NCBI GenBank assembly: GCA_015698045.1
Contig: BLAL01000040.1
Location: forward strand, 1,094,501 to 1,158,500
Length of the DNA: 64,000 bases
Origin: Rhizophagus clarus
Taxonomy: Eukaryota > Glomeromycota > Glomeromycetes > Glomerales > Glomeraceae
Reading direction: 5' to 3'
The stretch's first letter is position 1. Every line of letters starts with the position of its first letter. This document shows positions 49,861-61,214 of the stretch, piece by piece. Below the pieces are notes generated by a model, which worked only from the letters and a program-made list of their open reading frames with translations, ran no database searches and was not told the DNA's origin. The position numbers were made by a program, and so were the translations under genes.

Positions 49861-51540
49861 ATATTTGATTGACATTAATTTTTTTTTTTTAAAAAAAAAA
49901 AATTTATTTATTTATTTATTTTTGTAAATGGTGATTATTTTTAGGTTATTAATCAAAATTCTACGCTGTAGTCCATAATAAGGCTTTACCGGACAGTATT
50001 TACCGGAATATTAATCCTATTAATGTCAATTATAAGTTCAGCTTTATGGACTATATAAATTCTCAACGTAAGTTGTAATTTTTTTTTTTATATTAAATGA
50101 ACGCTATAAGTTAATATTCAGATTTTTAAAAAAGTTTAAGGACACGTTATATTTACGACTTTTCTGTATTTAGCATTTAGTTATTGCCAAGATATTTAGT
50201 ATTATGGCTACATTATATCAGATTTAATATAATGATTTCAAGATCAGTGTGCGATTGTATAATATTAATAATATTATATAATAAATTTTTTTTTTTACTT
50301 CACAATTTATATTTCAATTAACATTGGTGGTGTTGACAAATTTTATATTTTAAAAATTTTTTTAAATTTTCGTCTAATTATTAGGTGATTTATAAAAATT
50401 AGGCCCATTAAAGGAATGGTTGAATCTTTTTTTCCTTTAATTGTTTATATCGTGATTATATTGGCATCAAGACAAATCCATTAAATTAATTCAATTATTC
50501 AAGATCCTTAATTCAATTTTATGTAAGAACGTATATTTATAGTGTATAAGCGGGGAAATACCTAAATTATTATTGAATGCTAATTCTTTTTTTTTATGCA
50601 TTTCCAATGTGATACGATGCTAGAATGTTAAAAAGTTCGAGCTTTAAAGTAAAACAAAATAATTCTGATTACACAACCGAAGCAATTATATTTTAGTAGG
50701 ATATTGTACATTGCATGGGCAATTTCCTTAATTTTATTTTAATACTGTATCTTTCATATCAACGAGGTAGTGACGACCTCGAGAATTTTAATATATAATG
50801 GAGGAAGAGAATCATATTATATATAAAAGACTGTTTGACAAATGATCTCAGCACCAGCTGCTGCAAATCCAATCTTCATGTTTGCAATAAAATTGTTTTT
50901 AGAAACTTGATCCATTAAATTTTGAATAAGACATCGTTACGGATATCGTATAGCGCATGATGAATTATATATACCTTATCAGTTATATAAGTCAATAAAA
51001 TCTGTGTTTCCATAGAAAAATTTTCTTTCAACTACTTTTTTCATTTTTGAGCGTATCTTCAATCTTTCGATAATTTATCATAATTAAGGTTTTCCTCGAT
51101 TTTTTTTTTTCAAACATACAGTATCTTAGAAAATTTCATTAAAAAAAAAAAAAAAAATTTGACCAAAGTTATGAGAGATAATCCTGGGCGAAATTATTGA
51201 TAATTCTGACTATGTCCAACTTTATTTGATGTAGCCTAAATAAGAATATAATTACTATTGCAACTTATTTTATTCCTACTGCTACTTCTATCTTTTTATG
51301 TTACTTCTATCTTTTAATGAAAATAAATATTGAATCGCTCGTAATCCTCCAGTAAACTATGAAATTAAGAAGCGGTGTAGTCTTTTATTAGATTTGGAAT
51401 CTACAATTTCCCGGAGATGACTTTATTGATCTTAGAGTTATGAAATTATCATCATTAAATGCGTTTTGAATTTAATGGGTTAAACCTCATTATCTTACAT
51501 ATCATTAAATGGTTGTTTATATTACAAGTTTTTTTAATTA
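49861..51540. other. Intergenic, no supported gene
   Basis: A+T-rich, no convincing ORF. A diverged relative of the 51.9-kb repeat (GGAATCTACAATTTCCCGGA) lies near 51400. Confidence 0.5.
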
Positions 51541-52640
51541 GCTCTTAAAAGTGTCTTTTAATATCTGAAAATTTTACCACACTTTTAGACAGTTATACCT
51601 ATAAAGTTTAGGTTTATTTTATATTTATATGTATAATTGGTACCCTATTATCGCTAGAATTGTAGATTCAAGTTATTAATAAAATTGTCACCTAATGTTA
51701 CTAATTAAAATTTTACGATTTACTGACGGATCAGTAATTAATCATCTTTCAATTTATTAAATTTATTATAGTATAGTTTATCCTTCTCTTCACTTTAAAA
51801 GTAATTTAGTCTGAATAGTGACTAAATACAACAGATTATCATTTAAGTCTTTTATTTTTGGTAGATATTACATAAAATACATAATTGATCATTAAATTCG
51901 TAATCCGTCAGTAAACCATTACTAAGAGGCGGTGATAAAAGAATATAATATTTTATTAATAACTTGGGAATCTACAAGTTTCAGGAGATAACTTGATTTC
52001 TATCGATCTTGGAGATAGTATGAAATTATCGCCATTGAATGACGAACTAAATTTCATTTTATTTTTAGTAGATATTACATAAAGTACATAATTGATCATT
52101 AATTTGTAATCTGTCAATAAACCATTACTAAGAGATGATGATAAGTGAATATAATATTTTATTAGTAATTTGGAATCTACAAGTTCCAGAAAATAACTCA
52201 TCATCTAGTGGTTGATTGTGAAAAAAGATGAAATTTAGTTAGTCTCATCAAGCTCAAGGCGCAACTAGTGGTAATAATTTCGTATCTCTCGGAATTTGTA
52301 AATAATATTACCGTATGTTCATTTATCACCACCTCCTAGTAATGGTTTACTGGCGAATTACGATCAATTGTATATTTCATGTAATATCTACAAAAAATAA
52401 AAGATTTCAATCATGAATTGTTATATCTGGTCACTATTCAGAGGATAGTAAATTGAACAAACTTACTAATTTTGTGATCCGTCAATAGATCATGAAATTT
52501 TAATTCATAACATTAGGAGACAATTTATTAGTAACGCAGTTCCAGCGATACAAGATATAGTTAGGCATATAAATATGCTATTCGCCTATCTAAAAGTCTG
52601 GTAAATTTTTCAGATATTTGAAAGACAATTTTTTAAGAGC
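51541..52640. repeat. Long foldback repeat (~1.1 kb, arms ~400 bp)
   Basis: The left arm begins GCTCTTAAAAGTGTCTTTTA, and the right arm ends with its inverse counterpart (ACAATTTTTTAAGAGC). Complementarity can be followed inward through CACCTAATGTTACTAATTAA, ATTTACTGACGGATCA, GAATAGTGAC, GTAGATATTACAT, AATTGATC and AGTAAACCATTACTA. Inside the loop a ~211-bp segment is directly duplicated (GTAATCCGTCAGTAAACC at 51900 and its variant near 52111). Further fragments of the family occur near 51400 and 53150. No coding. Confidence 0.8.
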
Positions 52641-52880
52641 AAAATATTATTGGAAATAGAATATAATTTAAAAATTTCAAACCGTCTAATGATAACTCAC
52701 TTTTAATGATTGATTATAATTACGACTTTATGAGACATTCAATGAGCATCTTTTTTTACAATCAATCATTAGATCATTAAATGGTTTAAAATTTTTAAAT
52801 TATATATATATATATATATATTTTTCAATATAATATTTCAGCTCTTAAAAAGTGTCTTTAAATATTTTAGAAATTTATTT
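52600..52880. repeat. Secondary hairpin adjoining the foldback repeat
   Basis: The segment 52600-52652 (ATTTTTCAGATATTTGAAAG...AAGAGC) is inversely repeated at 52826-52880 (GCTCTTAAAAAGTGTCTTTA...). Nested inside is a second stem: TTTAAAAATTTCAAACCGTC (about 52670) against GGTTTAAAATTTTTAAATTA (about 52785). A run of TA dinucleotides lies at 52801-52820. Confidence 0.75.
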
Positions 52881-53659
52881 GCCGCGAGTTATGATGGAAA
52901 AAACATTAAACTAAAATGCAATAATCTTCTATTTATAATCTAATATAATACGAATTAAATATTGATGCAGTGAAAAACATAAAGCTTATTATATTTATAT
53001 GTCTTTCTAAAGCTTCTCTTAATATTTTTGCGTATTCCTGTTCAAAGTAAAAAGATAGTTAGCAAATTTATACGTCTATAAAGTGGTTTTATATTATGAC
53101 ATCTTGCTGCAGATTTTCACGTTATAATAAAATTATATATAACTTTCACCTAGTGTTACTAATTAAATTTTATGGTTTACTGATCACGAATTAACCATGT
53201 TTAAAATGGTTTAATTTAAACAATATTATTTATTAGATACGCATAACTAAATAAGCTAAAATTACTATAATAAAGCTCGAGAATTCCGCTTGACATTTCT
53301 TTCGTATTTGCTGCCGAAGAATTCTCTCAGAAATATCTCTCTCCGGTTGTACGGAGTCGGGGAACAACATGGAGCTCCTTTCTGGTGTAGAGTACACATT
53401 TTTTTTCGTTGCTCTTTTCCTACTCTTTTATTATTGTACATCATAATGTATTATCATAATTATTCATTGATAACACCAATCAAGGACCACCATTGTAAAA
53501 TTTAAAAATTATATAATTAGTTTATTAAAAAATATAAAAGATAAATTTCAAATATATAAGATGCTAAATAAAATATAATTATATTTATCTATAATGTTAT
53601 ATTAAATGAAACTAAATATAAATTAATAATTATGAAATAAAATGTATATATATATATAT
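52881..53659. other. Intergenic, no supported gene
   Basis: Contains a fragment of the foldback family near 53150. The 71-codon frame at 53290-53505 has no recognisable domain and was not accepted. Confidence 0.5.
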
Positions 53660-53664
53660 ATAAT

Positions 53665-53870
53665 TGTTTTTTAATGACGTTTATGCTTGTCTTGTGTTTT
53701 TCTTCGTGTTTTTCTTCTTTGTATTCCTTCTTTATGTTTTCCTCCTCCTTATGTTTGTGTTTGTCCTTAACTACTTCATGCTCATTATAAAGTTTACCCC
53801 ATCATAAAACCAAAAGCTCCGGCACCAATAGCGACAGCAACCGCAATTCTGCTTGTCGTTTATAAAAAAT
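53665..53870 (-). pseudogene. Vestigial C-terminal exon downstream of the C2 gene
   Basis: On the minus strand a frame reads RIAVAVAIGAGAFGFMMG, a glycine/alanine-rich membrane-like stretch. It is then stopped by TAA after a GGGG run at about 53798-53801. One base out of phase, the sequence continues KLYNEHEVVKDKHKHKEEEN..., a highly charged tail. The two halves look like one former tail split by a 1-base indel. No valid splice from the C2 gene restores either frame. It may be a lost exon, or the indel may be a sequencing error. Confidence 0.5.
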
Positions 53871-53937
53871 TACTATTACAAATTACTTCAACATTGTTCC
53901 TAAAATAATAGAAAGAAATATATTTACCATCCAATCG

Positions 53938-55082
53938 TTAATTATCATTTTGATCTGGCACATTTACACCATATGATGATGGAACAGGAAATCTGAGTGG
54001 ATAAGCTGAAGGAGCAGTTGATTTTGCTGTTATAACAGATGGGGGAGCACCACTTCCATAATCTGAAGGGATAGCACCACCTTCTGGACCAAGACTGCTC
54101 AAAATCTCTTGTTGTACTTGATTTCCTGAGTAACCTTTATAAGTGCTGTTACCCGAATTTGGGGGTGAAAAATAACCTGGTCCATTTGGAACTGGATATG
54201 GTGTATGCCCTGGAGGTCCTGATGTCGGTCCCTTGATATCACAATTATTTTAGAAAAGTAATCACGAATTTTTTGTGTTTCAAGAATTTCACTTACCTGA
54301 TTCTTAAAATTCATTGATAAATGAATTTCTCCAGCGGGCTTTCCACTAGGACGTGTAATATTAAACCAATCGTCAATATGTCCTATTTGAAAAACTTGAT
54401 ATAATGGTACAGCAACTCCTCCTATATATATGTATATATATATGTAAATAACTAAGTTAGAATATTTTCTCCTAAAATACTAAATAGGTAAAAAAGTTGA
54501 ATAATTTTACCTATCAAATCATCACTACTAATATCATCATCAAGCACTTCAAGGTAAAGTTCATAACGACCCTCTAAAACATCACTAAAAAGAATTTAAT
54601 TAATAAGATCGTTAATATACTTTTAAAGATTATAATCTAAAAGAATAAATTAAAAAATCTTTGAAATATTTAATAAATCACGAGATTTAAACGCGAAGCA
54701 ACAAAATGAACACCAGAATCATTATAAATCAAAATTACATACAACGTGAATTTTTCGTTCCAAGTTGCTCCACTTCCAACATCCTGAATTGCACGAGTTT
54801 TTTGCTTATTATGTCTATCCAAGGATAAACTAACATAAGGGTTCGTTTTATCTATTAATATATTAACACTAGTACTTAAATAAGTCTGTTACAAATATTT
54901 GTTCGATAAAGAAAAAAAAAAAATACGATACGTACCAAAAAAATCACTTTCTTGAAGTTTTTTACTTTCAACTTTAATTTCGAATAATGAAAAATTGTCA
55001 ATAAACAACTTTAAACAAATGAATAATGAATTGGTGAAAATGCTTATTTACCAACAGTTACTTCTAATTGACCATAAGGCAT
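53938..55082 (-). CDS. C2-domain protein with proline/glycine-rich tail, six exons (222 aa)
   Basis: Exons deduced as 55082-55052, 54971-54936, 54851-54743, 54584-54511, 54421-54297 and 54231-53938 join in one frame. Donors are GTAAAT, GTACGT, GTATGT, GTAAAA and GTAAGT; all acceptors end in AG. The C2 domain fills residues 1 to ~115. It starts GQLEVTVVESKKLQESDFFD (4-23), followed by NPYVSLSL and TWNEKFTF, with an acidic loop LDDDISSDDLIG (73-84) at the usual calcium-binding loop 3. C2 domains dock proteins to phospholipid membranes, often with calcium. Loop 1 keeps D20 and D23, but the canonical SDPYV aspartate is N26 (TNPYV), so calcium dependence is uncertain. Residues 126-222 are a Pro/Gly/Ser-rich low-complexity tail. 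A vestigial exon lies just downstream. Confidence 0.85.
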
Positions 55083-55148
55083 ATTGATATAAAAAAAAAA
55101 GTTTTTTTTTTTTTTTAATGAATTCTCATCCAAATATTTTCTCAAGCA

Positions 55149-55436
55149 TTAGATATTTTGTACAACTGCGGTGAATTTTGCAGATGAAACTAATAAATAA
55201 TGTGATGTAATATCACGTGGATAAGGGCTGTAAATTCAAAATAAGTTAGAGTCTAAATTTGAAAATTTTTAAAAAGATCTTTTTATAGTAAGTCATATAT
55301 TATTTCATGTGTCAGCAAGAATCGCAGTTTTGAAAGAGTAAAAGGTTTATTATTCTTTTTATCATCAACTAATTTGAACCAGTACAATAACCAATACTAT
55401 ATTGAGCAGGTAATGTAAATCCAGTAAACACGTCAC
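55149..55436 (-). pseudogene. Frameshifted gene remnant of unknown family
   Basis: After an AG acceptor-like site the minus strand reads DVFTGFTLPAQYSIGYCTG, then shifts frame and continues WFKLVDDKKNNKPFTLSKLR and FLLTHEIIYDLL before a stop. After a further AG at about 55228 it reads PYPRDITSHYLLVSSAKFTA and ends VVQNI and TAA at 55149. The pieces are strongly protein-like and collinear, so this is probably the 3' part of a gene, broken by a one-base shift. No start exon was found. It ends about 65 bp before the C2 start codon, on the same strand. I do not recognise a named domain. Confidence 0.5.
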
Positions 55437-56647
55437 TAAAATATTGTGTGATTAAAATATAACAAAGATTATTATTAATAATTATATGATTTGTTCTAAT
55501 GAACAACTTTGCGATTCTCTAACCGTCAAACGCTACCATTATTTCTATTTTCAACAAGACTATATGAATGATATAAATTATGTTATTACCCGATTGATAT
55601 AAATATTAATGAATTTTGATTGGATAATTTTCAAAGATTAGCCAAACTCGTATCTGAATATCGATTACTATTGGTAGCGTAAAAATTTAACCTTTGTTAG
55701 AATATTTTCAACTTTTGTAAAAATAGTATGTGTTTCTATCATTAAGATAACAATGTCTATTAAAATTACAATAATCTTAGAAGTATCTTGGCTGTGTCAT
55801 TTGGGCAGTGTAACTGAAATTGAGGAGAAAGAATTTACCACTCATTTCCAATTTCTCTTACATATAAGTATCACGGGTTGCAGAACAATTCATTCATGTT
55901 CTCAACGATTCACTCATTATCCCCTCATAAAGTACAAGGTACAGAGGTCTTCATTCATGTTCTCAACAAATCTCAAATAGTCTTCTTATACGTGGAAAAA
56001 AAAAATCTATGCAATAAGAATTGCTTTTTCGACTGCGAATAAGTCATACCGACTTTTCCTTCAGGATTTACGCTTTCCATGAATTCAGCTTTCGTATTAC
56101 AGTACGATGGACAGGAACAGGTTAACCAAAATCCCAAATTATACATAATTTTCAATGAAAGATTCATAAAAATAGAATTCATTCACCTTTCTTTTTTCCC
56201 TATTTAGTTGAAAAACTTTAGGATTAGGGTATTGGATGGATCCAAAGGAGTCAATAGCTTTTTCTAATAAGCAGTGTTACCCATTAAGTAGGGGCCGTAA
56301 CCAACAAATATTTTTGTACACGCAGTTTAATTCGTAATACTTACTTCTTTTTCTATGATTCAATTTTCTAATTTAAGCAATAATATATTCATAAATATGA
56401 AGTTAATCTAATATAATTTATTGGACGATAAAATTAAACAATATCAATAACAGATAATAATAATAATAATTAAAATTGTTTTAAAAATGAAACACTTTAA
56501 CGTGTGGCACAGTACTTGGAAGCTGCGGTATTGGCTGTGACAAGGGGACCTTAAATAAAAATAAATAAATAAATAACCGGAATTAAAATACCGTATAAAA
56601 CATTCTTTTTTGGTTTTAGAAAGTAAAGTTTTCATGGAATTTCGGAA
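55437..56647. other. Intergenic, no supported gene
   Basis: Short ORFs at 55753-55980 (plus) and 55973-56182 (minus) have no recognisable features. The phrase TTCATTCATGTTCTCAAC occurs twice (about 55889 and 55951) as a short direct repeat. Confidence 0.5.
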
Positions 56648-56890
56648 ATGTCGATCATCCTTTCTGGGTGGATTTTCTTTGTGTCATTCTTAGCATTTTC
56701 AGCCGACATTTTGCGCAGTTGCGCAGTAATAATAGGAATAGTAGGAATTTTCTGTGAACTCAATATGGTTAGATTATATGATTGGATAATAATCATATTC
56801 TTAATTTGGGTTTATTATCACTTCATGCCAAGCGAAATTGATAGATTATTACGTATAATTAATTATTCATGTATGTATGTATGTATATAA
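56648..56890 (+). CDS. Possible small membrane protein (80 aa)
   Basis: The frame from an ATG at 56648 encodes a strongly hydrophobic N-terminal half (IILSGWIFFVSFLAFSA, then CAVIIGIVGIFC) and a second hydrophobic segment (WIIIIFLIWVYYHF), so two or three membrane helices are possible. It ends in TAA just after a TATG microsatellite, so the C-terminal residues are repeat-derived. In A+T-rich DNA, hydrophobic ORFs of this length can arise by chance, and no homologue is recalled. Confidence 0.28.
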   Translation: MSIILSGWIFFVSFLAFSADILRSCAVIIGIVGIFCELNMVRLYDWIIIIFLIWVYYHFMPSEIDRLLRIINYSCMYVCI

Positions 56891-57374
56891 AATAAAATAC
56901 TTTCTTAATTCAAACTTATAAAATAGAAATTGTAAATTTATTGGTTAAAAATTTAGTTGTAAAATAAAATTGATGTTCGTTCATATCTAGAAAAGTGATA
57001 ATCTTAAAAAATAAAGAAAAAAAAAAAAATATACATGATCATATGTATACATAATATTATATACGTACATATACATAATGATAGATGGAGGAAAGAAAAA
57101 TCTACAAAAAAGATAAAAATATACAAAATAAAGAAATATATAAGTAAATATATATATATATATATATACGAGAGATATGGTGAATGGTATAAAATTCGTA
57201 TTTGAAATTGTTCATTGGTTGATAATCTAATTCTATTTAATGATTAACTTAAATTGTCTATATTTATGCGACATAATTGCGGAAATTGTCCAAGGTTTGA
57301 ATGAAATTATTGCCAATTTAAAACAGATGATGCCAAAAATAAAAAAAAAAACGAATGCCAATTATAAATTACAT
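56891..57374. other. 3' flank of the second HMG gene
   Basis: A+T-rich with TA microsatellites (about 57149-57168). No gene. Confidence 0.5.
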
Positions 57375-58313
57375 CTAATATTTAAATAACGTGTCATTTG
57401 AAGAGAATGTATTACTTGTGGTACAACCATATATACTATAGTCATCGTTAACAGGATTAACATTAAAATAATCCATATACGTGGTATTTGTGGTGAATGT
57501 ATTATTTGTGGGATATGTTGTCTGATATTCATACACTGGATCTATTTGACCCATTGGACTCATTTCAATTACGGCGAATTCTAAATTTTCTGGAACAATC
57601 TGTTGTTGTTGTTGTTGTTGTTGTTGTTGAGAAATACTAACATTGATCTTAGAGAGTTCAGGTAATGTTTCTTGACTTTTTTGTTGTCTAATCTTATTAT
57701 TCTTTCTCTTAGTCTTTTGAGTGGAATTACTCATTTCCGGATTAAAATGTTTCCATGCTGCTTTGTCACGTTTTGGCTGATATTTATATTCGGGATGCAT
57801 TTTTTTATGCAATTCAGCAACTTCCTTACCTAATTTCTTATATATTTCTTTTTCACCGTGAGTTAAACCTTTCCAAATTTTTCCAATTATTTGAGAAAAT
57901 TGTCTTTCGTTATAATCAGATAGAGCTGGAGTTTGGTTCTTCTGGTCATGTGCAATTTTACGGAAAAGAATGAAATTATTTGAGGGTCTCTTAATATGTC
58001 CATCGGAAGCTTGGAACGAATTTCTGAGAATAAATTGTTCTGCACTCATTGGAGGTGGAAACATTCTTAATAGTCTCTTTACATTATTTTGTTGATCCAT
58101 TGGTATGAACAAATCTTCGTTATCACTAATTGTAGGTGAAGTACAATTGGAAGAGCAGCTATTGGTTTCACTACCAGTTGAAGGTGAATGAGGAGCAAAA
58201 AGTAAAGATGTATTGATTGAACAAGGTGTTGCAAGAAGAGAACTATCAATAAGTGGATGGTTTTCACTAAAAATTGAAAGTGCTGGAAGTGCTGGAAGAG
58301 TAAAGTCTGACAT
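57375..58313 (-). CDS. HMG-box protein, MATA_HMG type, with polyglutamine (312 aa)
   Basis: Single-exon frame from the ATG at 58313. The N-terminal ~70 residues are Ser/Thr/Pro-rich. The HMG box spans about residues 107-183: KRPSNNFILF (108-117), W147 in GKIWKGL, and HPEYKYQPKR (173-182). A lysine-rich extension follows (TQKTKRKNNKIRQQ, 198-211), which could act as a nuclear localisation signal. A run of ten glutamines (229-238) is encoded by a GTT/CAA microsatellite and may vary in length between strains. The C-terminus is rich in Thr, Asn and Tyr. The layout suggests a sequence-specific transcription factor. It is intact and has no intron in the box. Confidence 0.87.
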   Translation of the reverse strand: MSDFTLPALPALSIFSENHPLIDSSLLATPCSINTSLLFAPHSPSTGSETNSCSSNCTSPTISDNEDLFIPMDQQNNVKRLLRMFPPPMSAEQFILRNSFQASDGHIKRPSNNFILFRKIAHDQKNQTPALSDYNERQFSQIIGKIWKGLTHGEKEIYKKLGKEVAELHKKMHPEYKYQPKRDKAAWKHFNPEMSNSTQKTKRKNNKIRQQKSQETLPELSKINVSISQQQQQQQQQQIVPENLEFAVIEMSPMGQIDPVYEYQTTYPTNNTFTTNTTYMDYFNVNPVNDDYSIYGCTTSNTFSSNDTLFKY

Positions 58314-61177
58314 TGTAAAATTAATTTATAATACTTTGTGTTAAAAAAAAACTTCTTTTATGTGTGTATTTTTTTTGTTACTTTCTTCTATTTGTTTTAT
58401 TTTTTTATTTCTTGGTTTTTTTTTTTTTGGTTGAAAAAATTTTACCGACTTTATATACTTTTTTTGTGTGATAGTCATATAAGGGGATTTTCAAACAACA
58501 AATGTGATAAATTGATTTGTGTAATTAAATTATTTTAAACAATTGTTTTAGGAAACTTGTAAATCAACGATAGTACAATTTCTATTAAGAAAATTACATG
58601 TAAAATGTATAAATAAATGCTGATCAAGTAATAAATCACTTTTTAACAAGGAATTCTTAACTCCGTACAGTTTAAATATATTACTCATCCCGGTGTAACT
58701 TCATTGTAAAATTACCAAATTCACTTTGAAACCTATTAATATCTGTTTAACAGAATATTCAAAATACTTTTTCAAAATATTCTCAACATTCTTCAGTGGA
58801 AGTGTGTGACAATTCTCGCAATATCCTTTCTAGCTTGATTTTTTCAGCTGATTTCTCGAATTTTTCTCTTTTAAGACTATAATGTTGAGTGATAAACCGG
58901 GATTATTTGATATTTTGTGTATTAATGAACCAATTTTTCACACGATTTCAAAAGGTTATTCTTTATGAACGTAAATCGAATTTTTCAAAAAAATTTTATT
59001 AATAATATTTTAAATATAAATTAAATATTAAAAAAATATAAATATATATTAATATATATAATAAATTATATTGTTTCTTTACGTATAAAATATAACAGGA
59101 TATATATAAAAAAAAAATTTTTTTTTTTATAATTTTTACAAGTGGTTCATTAAAATTCTTCTTCCAACGAAAGTGAAAAATTCTATTTGTTTATTTTTTC
59201 AATTTTTTTTTTTTTTTTTTTTTTTCATTTAAAAAACAAATCTCTTTCCTGGTAACAGCAAAATAAAGAATTCCAGAAATATTCTTTACGCCTAATTAAA
59301 TGTTACAATATATGCACCTGGATAATTTGTAGAAAAAAATATATGCGCCAAGTAGATTTAATTACAGTTAATCTTGTCTTTTTCTCTTTCAAAATTTTTT
59401 TTTTTTTTTTTTTTTTTAATATTATTTAATATACCTTTGTATTGCCATTGTCAATCGAATATGTAACAAAAAAAAAAAAATCCTTGATATTCTTTCTGTT
59501 CTTTCTGTTTTACAGCGCATGATTTCTCGATACACAAATTTAGTAGTTGGTTTAGCCTACTCCCACATGTTTAATTAGTTTGGAGAATTCTAGACTGCAA
59601 GAATTGTGCAGCTATCGAATTTAGTAATTTGCACAACCAACGTGGATTCCATAGTTTCCATTGGCTTCTATTGGACAAAAAGAAAAAAAAGGATGATACG
59701 AGTGATTTGCGGTAGTACAATATGTCCGATCTAGTACTTCTATGAAAGGGGTAAGTTGAACTTTAACTGCGGGAGATTTTTTTTTTATGGTATCATTAAC
59801 TCTTTTTAGATCGTGATCTTTTCTATGTGGATTAAAAATAAAAGGAAATTGAAGAATTATATATTTTCTTTTTTCCATGAAATATTTCGGCGTTTATTAA
59901 TTTCGAATACGATCATCCTTTTTCAACTTTGATAAAATCGAATCATATATAAATAAATTACTTGATATAGAGCATTCACTAGCATATGATTAATTAAAAA
60001 AGAATAACCAAGATCAAAAAGGAAGAAATACTTAAAAATATGTATTTTGGCGTAAAATTATCGGGATTCGACTCCGTATTCATTTAACTTTAAAAATGTA
60101 CAATCCTTGTACAAGACTTGATTCGATACGTGAAAATCTCAATTTTTTTTTTTCTTTCGTGTCTTTTTAATTCTAATGCGTTGTAACAATAACTTGCTTT
60201 AATCAACGTGTACAAAAAAGTGAACGAATGGCGTTTCTATTGTTTCATCTATTTTAAAAAAATTAAAAACTGATATTTTTACTCATGATAAGAATCAAAA
60301 TATGGAATATGATAAATCGATAAGGAAATATATATATATATAATGAATTTGATTGGTTTTCTTTCAAATATGACCTTATTTAGAAATTCCGTATTTATTT
60401 ATGTGTGATATGCATCTATGACCTAAAAAAAACTTTTTATTTGTTATACGGTTAAAAAAAAAAAAAAATTTTTTTTTTTTATAAACTAATATAATAATAC
60501 AGTATATGAATATAATATAATGAAATTTAAACTGAATCAAATTATATTTTCGCGTTCATGATAACGTTTCTAAATCATTGTATCATTGATGTATAAAAAG
60601 GTTAAATCGCGTCTATGATTATTACAAGTTTAATGTAATTTCTGGTATTTTTTACGCCGAACATGACATGCAGGACATAACATGATTTCGAAGAGAAGTT
60701 AATGAATTAAGATATACTTTTGCCAATATACTATAAACGAAAAACAAGGACTGAAATAAACAGGTTTATAATATATTTGTACTTATAATAATAATTAAAT
60801 TTTGAATCTTCGTAATCTACATGTATAGATATTTACAATTCGGGAAATTTTAAAATTAAAATTAACCGTGCCTGGAAATGACTAACCTAAGCTTAAAAAG
60901 TATTTATTGTAATAATTATTTGACTTGTGTCTTTTGACGCGTTTATAATAAATTGGGATTGGTGCAACATAAACTTTCGTTACACAAAAGTAACGGAAAA
61001 CAAAATGAATATTACGAATATTTCATCATAATTATTAAGTTAGGTAATTAGGTAATTAAACCTACATTCTTTTGTAAGCAATATTTATCCTAAGAGTACA
61101 ATAGATAAAACAATAGAAATATGTTGTTAAAATATTTAGAAATTTTTTTTGTTTACTTTTTGTCAAATTCTTAAATG

Positions 61178-61214
<37 letters not shown>

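Noticed and set aside
59621..59878. 85-codon minus-strand ORF with ATG
   Set aside because: No domain, no splice context and A+T-rich composition; not distinguishable from chance.
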